From JBBATK01 sp046052705 (lineage in GTDB: Bacteria > Bacteroidota > Ignavibacteria > Kapaibacteriales > NICIL-2): 25,896 nucleotides of DNA. This document shows, piece by piece, positions 1 through 8,188 of this stretch (positions within the stretch are counted from its first letter, which is position 1; each line of letters opens with the position of its first letter). Location: positions 1-25,896 of the forward strand of contig JBJOLU010000190.1 in the NCBI GenBank assembly GCA_046052705.1, in the 5' to 3' direction. The translations under genes were made by a program, and so were the position numbers. The notes under the pieces were generated by a model, which worked only from the letters and a program-made list of their open reading frames with translations, did not search any database and had not been told where the DNA came from.

Positions 1-179
1 GTGATTTTCCGCGGGTTCTGTATCAGCTCATTTACACCATAGATAATCAGCAATACCGGCCACCAGGTGAACAGCGCATCAAAAGCCAAATCGAAGACAT
101 CTATATAGCCCAGGCGTTCCACGAACATGCCAACACCGAAGATGAGAATCAATAGACCGAAAATGTAACGTCCCTTCAT
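1..179 (-). CDS. Small membrane protein, LiaI/LiaF-like (DUF5668-type) transmembrane region, partial
   Basis: The gene begins with ATG at 179 and runs off the left edge, so only the first 59 residues are visible. They form two hydrophobic segments: residues 4-16 (a Leu/Ile/Gly-rich stretch) and about 38-49, which contains a WWPVLLIIYG motif, separated by a short polar turn. Paired helices ending in W-P-(V/L)-L-L-I-I-x-G are typical of the LiaI/LiaF-like transmembrane domain found in small envelope-stress membrane proteins; the assignment is by motif only. The gene lies downstream of the flavin reductase gene on the same strand with about 108 bases between them. I see no convincing Shine-Dalgarno site before the ATG. 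What follows the membrane part (for example a cell-wall-active toastrack domain) is outside the window. Confidence 0.6.
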   Translation of the reverse strand, partial: MKGRYIFGLLILIFGVGMFVERLGYIDVFDLAFDALFTWWPVLLIIYGVNELIQNPRKI

Positions 180-224
180 GAGCGTTCTGAATGGTAAGTG
201 AAAACGGTAATGAGAAAATCAAGC

Positions 225-250
225 GTGGCTACCGGAACCTCCGCTGCCAC
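225..250 (-). terminator. Hairpin after the flavin reductase gene, weak terminator candidate
   Basis: GTGGC (225-229) pairs with GCCAC (246-250), and inside it CGGA (233-236) pairs with TCCG (240-243) around a 3-base loop, with a small internal loop between the stems. On the minus strand the hairpin is followed by GCTTGATTTTCTC, which is only weakly T-rich. It may end transcription of the flavin reductase gene or only reduce read-through into the membrane protein gene. Confidence 0.35.
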
Positions 251-287
251 CCATATTAACACTGAGGACGTTTCTTGGGGGCTTTTA

Positions 288-1208
288 TTAACCTATGCTA
301 AGCATGCACTGCCATGCGGCAGCGATGTTTCGCCCTGCAAGAAGTTTTTGAGCCATGGAATGAGCCACATATTCCTCGGCGCTCATCGCATACGTAGCAG
401 CAAGGCTTGCTGCCTGCGCGTTCAAAGCATCGATGTCGCCGCCTGCATCAATAAAGGCCTGCTTAGTATCAGCGCCGGCATCTACGGCGGGAATAGCGGG
501 CACTCCGGCAAGTAGGGCCAAATCGTTTCCGCTAAGAATTTTACTATGACGAACTCGCTTGGGCAGCGCATCGAATCCTATGCCTTTTACGCGCGGTTGT
601 ACTGACTCAAAGCAAGCCTCGGGCGTAACACGGGCATACCATGAGTATCCCATGCGCGCCACCAGGTCCATTTTTCTGGGATCTATGCGGCCATCGGTCA
701 TTGCCGATTCCTGCACGTGTAATCGCTCCACCCGTAACAGCATGATGTTGCCGTTGCCGCCTTTTTCGCGGAATAGCTCGATATTATGCACCAGGGTACA
801 TTCCATGGCAATCTGCGCTTCGGCCACATAGGGCACGCTTACCACCTGAGACTCGGCTTTGCTCAGGCCCGACTTGGTAAACTCGTCCACTCCGCGGGGA
901 TAATCGGTGGACGCCAGGTTCATTTGCTCCACAAACGGGTAGCTTACTGTCGAGATAGTGCACTCGCCTGTTTCCAGAATGTTCAGCAAGGTGTCTTTTT
1001 CTCTTCCGGTGGCAGCAGCAATGGCGGGACCGATGGCCACAATGGGCGGCTTGGAGGCAAAGGCATTGAAAAAACTGAACGGCGCCAAATTCACCGTGCC
1101 TTCAGAATCCCTGGATGTTACAAACGCAATGGGGCGCGGCGCCACGCCGCTGAGGAGTATCTGGTGAAAGTCGCGATGAGAAACAATGTTTGGATCGAAG
1201 GTTATCAT
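288..1208 (-). CDS. Flavin reductase family protein (DIM6/NTAB-type, FMN-binding split barrel)
   Basis: This 306-residue protein matches the flavin reductase-like family, FMN-binding split-barrel proteins related to NAD(P)H:flavin oxidoreductases. Typical signatures are visible near the N terminus: SGVAPRPIAFVTS at about residues 20-32, followed by NLAPFSFFNAFASKPP at about 40-55, the region that contacts FMN. The common family length is about 200 residues. Here about 100 extra residues follow the barrel, starting near KGIGFDALPKRVRHS and ending in an Ala-rich helical segment; similar extensions occur in longer family members. The substrate is unknown and the reductase activity is a family inference. 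There is no signal peptide, so it is probably cytoplasmic. The start is the ATG at 1208; the gene is divergent from the peptide transporter operon. Confidence 0.85.
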   Translation of the reverse strand: MITFDPNIVSHRDFHQILLSGVAPRPIAFVTSRDSEGTVNLAPFSFFNAFASKPPIVAIGPAIAAATGREKDTLLNILETGECTISTVSYPFVEQMNLASTDYPRGVDEFTKSGLSKAESQVVSVPYVAEAQIAMECTLVHNIELFREKGGNGNIMLLRVERLHVQESAMTDGRIDPRKMDLVARMGYSWYARVTPEACFESVQPRVKGIGFDALPKRVRHSKILSGNDLALLAGVPAIPAVDAGADTKQAFIDAGGDIDALNAQAASLAATYAMSAEEYVAHSMAQKLLAGRNIAAAWQCMLSIG

Positions 1209-1523
1209 TGTGGTGTACGGAATGGAGCGGTATGGCTAGGGAATGATAGGGAATGGTCGCTAATGCTTCGCATTGATCGCGAATATTACGGGGCAAAAAT
1301 AGGCCCACACGTGCGCCCTGCCGGCCAATATTTTTTGTTGTAGCCAGAGCAAGGCACGTGTTATTTTGATTGCCTAACTTCCGTTGGGAGCAGGGGTCTT
1401 CATCGTTGTATTAAGCCTTCTACCCGGATAGCCGGGAGTAAAGCCGCAACGGACTTCGTAGAACACCTGCGTGTATTGTCTGTAAACACTTCATATCACT
1501 TCACCTTTTTTAAGGAACGAGCA
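1209..1523. other. 315-base divergent intergenic region between flavin reductase and yejA
   Basis: No believable gene is present. The region must hold the promoters of both divergent units. Visible elements are a tandem 10-mer TAGGGAATGA/TAGGGAATGG at 1237-1256, a small hairpin AATGC-TTC-GCATT at 1262-1274, two CACGTG hexamers at 1308-1313 and 1355-1360, T-rich boxes at 1331-1337 and 1362-1368, and a hairpin CCCGG-ATAG-CCGGG at 1423-1436 in the probable yejA leader. None of these can be assigned a regulator. Confidence 0.5.
1512..1516 (+). promoter_or_regulatory. Shine-Dalgarno site deciding the yejA start
   Basis: AAGGA at 1512-1516 lies seven bases before the ATG at 1524. It supports that start over an upstream in-frame TTG at 1476, as does the lipoprotein signal peptide that begins directly at this ATG. 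Confidence 0.75.
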
Positions 1524-3473
1524 ATGCGTACGCTAACGACTGCAGTACTTGTTATTCTGGCATTTACAATGCTAAGCGGATGTAAATCCAAGCGCGAATA
1601 CAAGATGCCCCCAAGCAATTCGAACAACACCAAGCTCTGGCACAAATTCGACACTCCTCCCGGCGCCGATCCTTCTGTTCCGGACTCCTTGGGTGGCGAA
1701 GGCTTCGATAAAATTGCGGAGAAGATGGGCTTCGTTACCTACGTTCCTAAAGAAGAAGAGCTGAAGTATTTCGGTGACCCCAGAGCTTTAAAGGGCGGAG
1801 AGTTTCGTGTTATCTCCGATCAGTTCCCCGCTACGTTTCGTCCTGAAGGACAAAATTCGAATTCCGTGTATAATAATGACGTGAAGGTGACAGTTTACGA
1901 AACACTACTTGGCGAGCATCCCGTTACCCGTCAATGGGTGCCTTCGCTGGCTTCACACTGGAAAATCAGCGACGACAAGATGACCTTTACCTATCGCATC
2001 AATCCTAACGCTCGTTTCTCCGACGGCAAGCCTGTAACCGCGGCAGATGTTGTGGCATCCTTCAAGCTGATGATGGACGAAACTATCCTGGAGCCCAGTT
2101 CCCAACTGGTGTACAGCAAATTCGAAACACCCGTGGCTTTAAGCAAGTACATCGTTCAGGTAAAGGCCAAGTCGCTAAACTTCCGCAACTTTTTGTACTT
2201 CAGCAGCGCTCTGCTTATCCAACCCGCTCATGAAATCGCACTGCTTACCGGGCGTGAGTATCTGGAGAAATACAACCAGCTGATGCCCGCCGGATCCGGT
2301 CCGTATATTCTACTCACTCAAGATATCAAAGACGGCGTGCAGTATGTTCTGACCCGCCGCGCGGATTATTGGGATAAGGACAATCCTATGACGAAGTACA
2401 CCGGCAATTTCGACCGCATTGTGTACGAGATCGTGAAAGACAACCCCACTCTGCAATACGAGAAATTCAAAAGCGGCGAAGGTGATGCATTCCGCTTCAG
2501 CATGGCTACCACGGAAAAGTGGATCAAGGACGTAGAATACGATGCTCTGAAGCACGGATGGGTAAAGCGTATGCGCGTGATTAACTCAGCTCCGATGGGT
2601 ACCCAAGGCTATGCATTCAATATGCGCCGCGAGCCGTGGAATGATATCCGTGTTCGTCGTGCCTTTGCGCACTTGTTGCCTCGCAAGCAAATGATCGAGA
2701 AGCTTCTCTTCAACGAATACACCCCCTTCGATACCGAGTATCCGAACAGCGTGTACGAGAATCCCAACAACGAAAAGATGGAATACAATCCCGAAATGGC
2801 GAGCAAACTGCTGGATGAAGCAGGCTGGAGCCAGCGTAACGGCCAGGGTATTCGCGTGAAGAATGGCCGCACGTTGAGCTTTGAATTGGCTACTACCAAA
2901 GCACGCGAGCGCTTTGTGACACCTTATCAACAGGAACTGCGCAAAGCCGGCATTGATATGCAAATCAAGTTTGAAGATTGGCCAACCACCATCAAGAACA
3001 TCGACGCCCGCAACTTCGACATCTTTGGTTTCGGCTACGGCGGACTTTTAACCCCGAACCCCGAAACATCCATCCACTCCTCGCTTGCAGATAAAAAGGA
3101 TAACAACAACATTCAAGGCGTGAAGGATCCTCGCTTGGATGACTTGTGTAACCAGTATGATCGCGCATTCGATATCAAAGAACAGATTCGAATCATCCGC
3201 GAGATCGACGGCATTTGCGCATCTATGCACTACAACGTGCACGAGTGGAACCCGCGCGGTATTCGCTTTGCATATTGGGATAAGTTTGGCATGCCGGAAT
3301 TCGTCGTGCCGCGGTATTCGCAGCTCTCGTACATCTACCGCCACATTGCTATGGCTTGGTGGTACGATCCGGAGAAGGTATCTGCAATCGAGCAGGCAAA
3401 AGCGAAAAAAGCCGATGTGGACGGACCGAAGACTATTCAGGAGAACACCTTCTGGAAGTCTATTCAGGACTAA
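1524..3473 (+). CDS. yejA: Peptide ABC transporter substrate-binding lipoprotein, YejA-like (SBP family 5)
   Basis: This 649-residue protein captures the substrate for the ABC importer encoded by the next four genes. The N terminus is a lipoprotein signal with lipobox LSGC, giving lipidated Cys20. A family 5 solute-binding (OppA/DppA-type) fold follows, recognisable from VYETLLGEH, the W-x-P-x-L-A-x-x-W-like pattern WVPSLASHWKIS, YRINPNARFSDGKPVTAADVV and the domain I return region GTQGYAFNMRREPW. The C-terminal part contains FAYWDKFGMPE and later MAWWYDP, a pattern I associate with E. coli YejA rather than OppA. YejA-type proteins import microcin C in enterobacteria, and in Agrobacterium a YejBEF-based importer takes up cell-wall peptides; the substrate here is not shown by the sequence. 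An upstream TTG at 1476 was not used, because the signal peptide and ribosome-binding site fit ATG 1524. Confidence 0.88.
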   Translation: MRTLTTAVLVILAFTMLSGCKSKREYKMPPSNSNNTKLWHKFDTPPGADPSVPDSLGGEGFDKIAEKMGFVTYVPKEEELKYFGDPRALKGGEFRVISDQFPATFRPEGQNSNSVYNNDVKVTVYETLLGEHPVTRQWVPSLASHWKISDDKMTFTYRINPNARFSDGKPVTAADVVASFKLMMDETILEPSSQLVYSKFETPVALSKYIVQVKAKSLNFRNFLYFSSALLIQPAHEIALLTGREYLEKYNQLMPAGSGPYILLTQDIKDGVQYVLTRRADYWDKDNPMTKYTGNFDRIVYEIVKDNPTLQYEKFKSGEGDAFRFSMATTEKWIKDVEYDALKHGWVKRMRVINSAPMGTQGYAFNMRREPWNDIRVRRAFAHLLPRKQMIEKLLFNEYTPFDTEYPNSVYENPNNEKMEYNPEMASKLLDEAGWSQRNGQGIRVKNGRTLSFELATTKARERFVTPYQQELRKAGIDMQIKFEDWPTTIKNIDARNFDIFGFGYGGLLTPNPETSIHSSLADKKDNNNIQGVKDPRLDDLCNQYDRAFDIKEQIRIIREIDGICASMHYNVHEWNPRGIRFAYWDKFGMPEFVVPRYSQLSYIYRHIAMAWWYDPEKVSAIEQAKAKKADVDGPKTIQENTFWKSIQD

Positions 3474-3523
3474 CGATCCATTGTTGTTAGAGTTCGTCTT
3501 TACCATCATCAATTCAGCTGCTC

Positions 3524-4759
3524 ATGTTCTCGTATTTTCTTCGACGCATACTCCTTACCATTCCCACATTCCTGGGTTGTACGTTGGTGGTGTTTACCAT
3601 TGTGCAATTGGCGCCGGGCGGACCGCTTGAGCAGCAGCTCATGGCGCTCAAGCGAGGCAGCACGGAGTCCGGCGGAGCAAGTGCGGTACAGGGACAAACC
3701 TTACCCGCCGAGGCCATCGAAGAGTTGAAACGTTTTTACGGATTCGACAAGCCCATCTACGTTCGCTATCTGATTTGGCTTGGCGTGTGGAAGCGAGAGG
3801 CGGAATCCTATAACCTGCAACCCAACGTTCAGCGTTTGATAGGAAACGGCAAAAGCGTGATTCTGCTTCCTGCGGGCAGCGGCTTCAAACTCTATGATGC
3901 AATTGATCAAAGCAAGGAGCTCAATGAGTGGACGCTATCGGAGACGGTAAGCGAAAGCGGTAAAGCCACCATTCGCATTTATCGCGAAGAGTACAGCGGC
4001 ATTCTTACCGGAAACTTTGGCACCTCGTACTCCTATCGTAAACCGGTTTTGGAACTCGTGCGTAATCGCTTGCCTATTTCCGTGCAATTCGGTGTGATCA
4101 GCTTCATACTCTCGTACGTGATCTGCGTGTACTTGGGAATTCAAAAAGCACTGCGTCACAACTCGGCGTTCGACTTTGCCACCTCGTCCATAGTATTCAT
4201 AGCCTACAGTATTCCCGGATGGGCGCTGGGCGCGGTGCTGGTGGTATTGCTATCAACCGATAGTTTTCTTCCCTTGTTCCCCTTGGGCGGATTTCAAGAC
4301 AAAATGTACGACGACTTCACCATCATCGAGAAAATCATGGACCGAGCAAGTCACTTTGTTCTGCCCTTGATTGCCTATTCGCTGGGCGGATTTGCTTCGC
4401 TCACAATGCTGATGAAGAACTCACTGCTTGAGAATCTTTCGCAGGATTATGTGCGCACGGCTTTTGCCAAAGGCATTCGCGAGCAGCGTGTAATCTGGCT
4501 GCATGCCATGCGAAACTCAATCATTCCTATAGCAGCAAACATCGGCTATCTTATCTCCATCTTCCTGGCCGGATCGTATTTGGTGGAGTCGGTATTCAAC
4601 ATCGACGGCATCGGTAAGCTATCCTTCGAAGCAATCGTATCGCGGGATTATCCTATTGTATTCTGCTTCACCGTGATAACCGTGGTGGTAACCTTGGTTG
4701 GCTCGATCATATCCGACCTTGTGGTTGCGTTGGTCGATCCACGTATTCGTTTCAAATAG
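3524..4759 (+). CDS. yejB: Peptide ABC transporter permease, YejB-like with enlarged periplasmic loop
   Basis: This 411-residue membrane protein is the first permease subunit of the importer. The N terminus (YFLRRILLTIPTFLG, then VQLAPGGPLEQQ) is typical of the OppB/DppB/YejB family. The binding-protein-dependent transport domain occupies about residues 165-411, with the ATPase-contacting EAA-like loop near RTAFAKGIREQRVIWLHAMRN and a C-terminal VDPRIRFK. The segment FAAxxSRDYP-like (IVSRDYPIVF) and the ending match E. coli YejB as I remember it. Residues about 85-155 carry an additional polar, probably periplasmic stretch not seen in the 364-residue E. coli protein. The gene lies 50 bases after yejA on the same strand and no strong Shine-Dalgarno is visible, so translation may depend on the operon context. 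Confidence 0.87.
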   Translation: MFSYFLRRILLTIPTFLGCTLVVFTIVQLAPGGPLEQQLMALKRGSTESGGASAVQGQTLPAEAIEELKRFYGFDKPIYVRYLIWLGVWKREAESYNLQPNVQRLIGNGKSVILLPAGSGFKLYDAIDQSKELNEWTLSETVSESGKATIRIYREEYSGILTGNFGTSYSYRKPVLELVRNRLPISVQFGVISFILSYVICVYLGIQKALRHNSAFDFATSSIVFIAYSIPGWALGAVLVVLLSTDSFLPLFPLGGFQDKMYDDFTIIEKIMDRASHFVLPLIAYSLGGFASLTMLMKNSLLENLSQDYVRTAFAKGIREQRVIWLHAMRNSIIPIAANIGYLISIFLAGSYLVESVFNIDGIGKLSFEAIVSRDYPIVFCFTVITVVVTLVGSIISDLVVALVDPRIRFK

Positions 4760-4804
4760 TATTCGGCGTTTTGCGCCGAAGAACATAAAATCAACGTCAT
4801 TCGT

Positions 4805-5944
4805 ATGGCAACATCGGACCCCAAAGCGGCGGCAAGTCGTGAGATTCTCACGATCAATCAACGCCGTTGGAAAAAATTTAAGACCATCAAACGCGGCTAC
4901 TTCTCGCTTGTGTTGCTAACATCGTTGTACGTGCTTTCGTTTGCTCTCCCCATACTGGTGAACAACAAGGCACTGTATGTTCGATACAACGGCACAAGTT
5001 ACTTCCCGGCATTCCGAGATTTACTGGACTTGCCTGTTGTGGGTAGCATAGGCGGCTCGCCCTTTATCAGCGGTGAAACTTTAGGGCAGGCGGGCAACAA
5101 AGCCGAGTGCCTGTACCGCGACCTTCAAGAGCAGTTCCGGCGCGAGGGCGGAGACAACACGGTAATCATGCCGTTGTATCCGTACAATCCCATTGAAGAC
5201 ATTTCCGTGCCCGGCAACGAGCCCTTCTGCGCACCCATGGAAAGCAAAGGCGACTCCGCTCCACGCCTGCTTGGCACAGACGACCGCGGCCGTGATGTGC
5301 TGGCGCGGTTGTCCTACGGATTCCAGATTTCGTTGTCGTTTGCGTTGCTTGTTGCAATTCTGGAATACCTCATCGGTATTCCCATTGGAGCACTCATGGG
5401 TTACTTCGGCGGCAAGTTCGACTTAATCATGCAGCGATTTATCGAGATATGGCAATCATTGCCGTTCTTGTTTCTCATCATCATTCTTGTGTCCATTTTC
5501 CGTCCCAGCTTTTTACTGCTGGTAGTACTCCTTACGCTCTTCGCTTGGATCAGTGTAGCTGCGCAAATGCGCGCGCAATACTACCGCGAGAAAACCCGCG
5601 ATTACGTTGCGGCCGCGGTATCGATTGGCGTACCCACATGGAAGATTCTCGTGAATCATATTCTCCCGAATTCTCTGGTTCCCATTATCACCTTTTTCCC
5701 TTTTGCTGTGGTTGGCGGTATTGGCGCACTGGTAAGCCTTGAGTTCCTTGGCTTCGGACTGGCTCCGCCCACTCCCAGTTGGGGCGAGATGGTGGGAGTA
5801 GGACTTCGCGAAATCACCAACGGCTATTGGTGGCTGGTACTTGTGCCGCTTGGAGCAATGTTCAGCACCCTGATACTTGTAGTGTTCATCGGTGAAGGTG
5901 TGCGCGAAGCATTCGATCCTAAAACATTCAGCAGACTGCGCTAA
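4805..5944 (+). CDS. yejE: Peptide ABC transporter permease, YejE-like
   Basis: This 379-residue protein is the second permease subunit. The N-terminal segment RRWKKFKTIKRGYFSL, the first membrane helix and the periplasmic phrase YVRYNGTSYFPAF closely resemble YejE. After a periplasmic loop, LLGTDDRGRDVLARLSYG marks the entry to the OppC/DppC-type permease domain (about residues 158-375), which has five hydrophobic segments. The EAA loop is AAAVSIGVPTWKILVNHILPN, and LEFLGFGLAPPTPSWGEM is a standard motif of this family. The C terminus EAFDPKTFSRLR is also typical. It pairs with the YejB-like subunit to form the membrane channel. The gap to the previous gene is 45 bases. Confidence 0.88.
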   Translation: MATSDPKAAASREILTINQRRWKKFKTIKRGYFSLVLLTSLYVLSFALPILVNNKALYVRYNGTSYFPAFRDLLDLPVVGSIGGSPFISGETLGQAGNKAECLYRDLQEQFRREGGDNTVIMPLYPYNPIEDISVPGNEPFCAPMESKGDSAPRLLGTDDRGRDVLARLSYGFQISLSFALLVAILEYLIGIPIGALMGYFGGKFDLIMQRFIEIWQSLPFLFLIIILVSIFRPSFLLLVVLLTLFAWISVAAQMRAQYYREKTRDYVAAAVSIGVPTWKILVNHILPNSLVPIITFFPFAVVGGIGALVSLEFLGFGLAPPTPSWGEMVGVGLREITNGYWWLVLVPLGAMFSTLILVVFIGEGVREAFDPKTFSRLR

Positions 5945-5989
5945 GCTTACCGGGTATTCAAGGAATACGCATCTCACAAAGAGAAACTC

Positions 5990-7003
5990 ATGACGCACGA
6001 AAAATTATTCGAAATAAAGAACCTCAAAACACACTTCAACATCGAAGGCACCTGGGCCAAAGCGGTGGATGGTGTGAGCTTCGACATCTACAAAGGCGAA
6101 GTGCTTGGCATTGTGGGTGAGTCCGGCTCCGGTAAATCGGTAACGGCGCTCTCCATCATGAAGCTGATTCCCGATCCTCCGGGACGCATTGTGGGCGGTT
6201 CCATTCTGTACAACGGCATGGACATTGTGCAGCTGAGCTACGAGGAGATGTACAAAGTGCGCGGCAAGCAGATCGCAATGATCTTCCAAGAGCCGATGAC
6301 CTCGCTGAATCCTGTGTTCCGCATCGGCATGCAGATTGCCGAAGTGCTCATGGCGCACGAAGGAATCTCCGAGAAGGAAGCCGAGCAGCGCGCTATCGAA
6401 ATGTTACGTCTGGTAGGAATACCCGATCCCGAGAAACGCATTCAGGACTATCCTCATCAGTTCTCCGGCGGTATGCGCCAGCGTGTGATGATTGCCATTG
6501 CTTTGGCATGCAACCCGGCCCTGCTCATTGCCGACGAGCCCACTACAGCTCTGGATGTAACTATTCAAGCGCAGATCATCGAGCTGATGTTGGAGCTTAA
6601 AGAGCGGCGCAAGGAAGCAGCCATTCTGCTTATTACTCACGACCTTGCCGTGGTGGCCGAGACCTGCCAGCGAGTGATTGTGATGTACGGAGGAAAGATT
6701 CAGGAGATCGCCGAAGTGGGAGAATTGTTCCGCACCCCGCTCCATCCCTACACGCGCGGACTTATGGGGTCTATTCCCCGTCCCGAAGATGAGCACACAG
6801 GTAGCGAGAGACTTCATGCCATTCCCGGCAATGTTCCCAGCATCATGAATTTGCCCGTGGGCTGTAAGTTCTGCACGCGGTGCACCGAGAAAAAAGAAAT
6901 ATGCGAAACCACAGAGCCGCCGTTGATAGAGATCACTCCCGATCATTTTGTGCGCTGCCACTTGGTACCCACCACAATGGAAGGAGGGCAACGTTATGAG
7001 TAA
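5990..7003 (+). CDS. Peptide ABC transporter ATP-binding protein (OppD/DppD-like)
   Basis: This 337-residue protein is one of two ATPases that power the importer. Visible motifs are Walker A GESGSGKS (residues 43-50), Q-loop Gln100, signature FSGGMRQR (158-165), Walker B LLIADEPT (178-185) and H-loop His217 in LLITHD. The C-terminal oligopeptide-transporter extension is present (LHPYTRGLMGSIPRP), followed by a Cys cluster GCKFCTRC...C...C that fits the iron-sulfur/cysteine motif of DppD-type ATPases. In E. coli the Yej ATPase (YejF) is a single fused protein; here this half and the next gene are separate, as in Opp/Dpp systems. The last eight bases overlap the start of the following ATPase gene, so the two are probably translationally coupled. 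Confidence 0.92.
   Translation: MTHEKLFEIKNLKTHFNIEGTWAKAVDGVSFDIYKGEVLGIVGESGSGKSVTALSIMKLIPDPPGRIVGGSILYNGMDIVQLSYEEMYKVRGKQIAMIFQEPMTSLNPVFRIGMQIAEVLMAHEGISEKEAEQRAIEMLRLVGIPDPEKRIQDYPHQFSGGMRQRVMIAIALACNPALLIADEPTTALDVTIQAQIIELMLELKERRKEAAILLITHDLAVVAETCQRVIVMYGGKIQEIAEVGELFRTPLHPYTRGLMGSIPRPEDEHTGSERLHAIPGNVPSIMNLPVGCKFCTRCTEKKEICETTEPPLIEITPDHFVRCHLVPTTMEGGQRYE
6981..6987 (+). promoter_or_regulatory. Strong Shine-Dalgarno site inside the first ATPase gene
   Basis: AAGGAGG lies eight bases before ATG 6996 and within the last codons of the upstream ATPase gene. It decides the start of the second ATPase at 6996 instead of an in-frame codon at 6948, and it shows that this organism uses anti-Shine-Dalgarno pairing. 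Confidence 0.85.
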
Positions 7004-8042
7004 AGCCACAAACGGATCGGTGCTTCTGGAAGTAAAAAACCTCAAGGTGTATTTCCCCGTGTACGAGGGTGTGTTTCAGCGCAAGGTAACGGACGTAAAA
7101 GCGGTAGACGGCGTATCGTTTACCATTCATCGCGGCGAGACCATGGGTCTGGTGGGTGAATCCGGATGCGGTAAGACCACCGTGGGCCGCGCGATTATCA
7201 ACGTATTACGCCATGTATCGCCCGATGTGCATATCGAGGGCGAGATAAACTTGTACGACGAGAACGGCAAAGCAACGAACCTGGCCGGGCTCTCCACAAA
7301 AGACATGCGGCCGTTCCGCAGCCGCATACAGATGATCTTCCAAGATCCTTTTTCTTCGCTCAATGCACGCATGAGTGTGAAGCAAATTGTCTCCGAGCCT
7401 CTTACCATTCACCGCACTGACATGAGCGCCGCCGAGATCGACGACCGTGTGGCGTGGCTACTGGAAAAAGTGGGATTGCAGCCGGAGTACTCCGCCCGAT
7501 TCCCGCACGAATTCTCCGGCGGACAGCGCCAGCGCATTGGTATAGCTCGCGCTCTTGCCACAAACCCGGACCTGATCATTTGCGATGAACCGGTATCCGC
7601 GCTGGACGTGTCCGTGCAGGCACAAGTAATCAACCTGATGGAAGATCTGCGCGAAGAATTCAAGATGAGCTATCTGTTTATTGCTCACGACCTTTCCGTG
7701 GTGCATCATATCTCGAGCCGCATTGCCGTGATGTACTTGGGGAATATGATGGAGATCGCTACCAACGATCAATTGTACTTCGGGCCTCGGCATCCGTACA
7801 GCCGCGCTCTGCTATCGGCGGTGCCCGAGCCGAATCCCGAAAAGAAAGGCCGCAAGCGCATTGTATTGCAAGGCGACATTCCCACGCCGCTGAATAAACC
7901 CAGCGGATGCTCATTCCGCACTCGTTGCCCCGTGGCACAGCCCTCGTGCGCCGAAGGCCTGCCGGTGTTGCAACAATTAGACGACGGACGCATGGTGGCG
8001 TGCCCGTACATAGACAAGGCTGCAGAAGTCATGACCTTGTGA
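6996..8042 (+). CDS. Peptide ABC transporter ATP-binding protein (OppF/DppF-like)
   Basis: This 348-residue protein is the partner ATPase of the importer. It has Walker A GESGCGKT (residues 54-61), Q-loop IFQDPFSSLN, signature FSGGQRQRIGIARAL, Walker B LIICDEPVSALD and H-loop LFIAHDLSVVHH. The C-terminal extension has RHPYSRALLSAVPEP and a Cys pattern GCSFRTRCP...C...CPY, characteristic of OppF/DppF. The start at ATG 6996 is set by a strong Shine-Dalgarno and gives an 8-base overlap with the previous ATPase. With its neighbours it completes a lipoprotein-permease-permease-ATPase-ATPase operon transcribed rightward. The stop codon is TGA at 8040-8042. Confidence 0.92.
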   Translation: MSKATNGSVLLEVKNLKVYFPVYEGVFQRKVTDVKAVDGVSFTIHRGETMGLVGESGCGKTTVGRAIINVLRHVSPDVHIEGEINLYDENGKATNLAGLSTKDMRPFRSRIQMIFQDPFSSLNARMSVKQIVSEPLTIHRTDMSAAEIDDRVAWLLEKVGLQPEYSARFPHEFSGGQRQRIGIARALATNPDLIICDEPVSALDVSVQAQVINLMEDLREEFKMSYLFIAHDLSVVHHISSRIAVMYLGNMMEIATNDQLYFGPRHPYSRALLSAVPEPNPEKKGRKRIVLQGDIPTPLNKPSGCSFRTRCPVAQPSCAEGLPVLQQLDDGRMVACPYIDKAAEVMTL

Positions 8043-8125
8043 TTTGTGGGCAGTGCGTGGGGTACAGCTTCGCAGAGCCCATGGTGGCCAAAGTTGTGTA
8101 ATCCTGCCCGTTCCGCTATTTTCGC

Positions 8126-8163
8126 GTTCCCGTTTTTTAGCCCTCTAAAAAAACACAGGGAAC
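8126..8163. repeat. Imperfect inverted repeat between the transporter operon and tRNA-Cys
   Basis: GTTCCC (8126-8131) pairs with GGGAAC (8158-8163), and TTTTTTAG (8133-8140) pairs with CTAAAAAA (8145-8152) around the loop CCCT, with a small internal loop between the stems. It sits where a terminator for the ABC operon would be expected, but the T-run is inside the stem, not after it. It could be an atypical terminator in either direction. Confidence 0.45.
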
Positions 8164-8175
8164 GTCATTGACGTT
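8161..8175. promoter_or_regulatory. Short palindrome just upstream of tRNA-Cys
   Basis: AACGTC-ATT-GACGTT is a perfect 6-base inverted repeat with a 3-base spacer, ending 13 bases before the mature tRNA 5' end. Its position is compatible with a promoter-proximal operator, but no regulator can be named and it overlaps the end of the larger inverted repeat. Confidence 0.25.
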
Positions 8176-8188
8176 GTAGACATTGTAA

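Noticed and set aside
786..1343. Plus-strand frame of 185 codons antisense to the flavin reductase and extending into the gap
   Set aside because: The flavin reductase signatures are clear on the minus strand; the plus frame shows no recognisable features and no ribosome-binding site.
1308..1360. Two CACGTG hexamers as a divergent-promoter operator
   Set aside because: Six-base palindromes are frequent by chance and the 47-base spacing has no obvious meaning.
6404..7045. Minus-strand frame of 213 codons across the two ATPase genes
   Set aside because: Both ATPases have complete ABC motifs on the plus strand; the reverse frame is a compositional shadow.
1524..8042. Dedicated microcin C import/immunity locus
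   Set aside because: No microcin precursor or mcc biosynthesis gene is present, and the S66 peptidase sits in another operon beside accD, so a general peptide importer is more likely.
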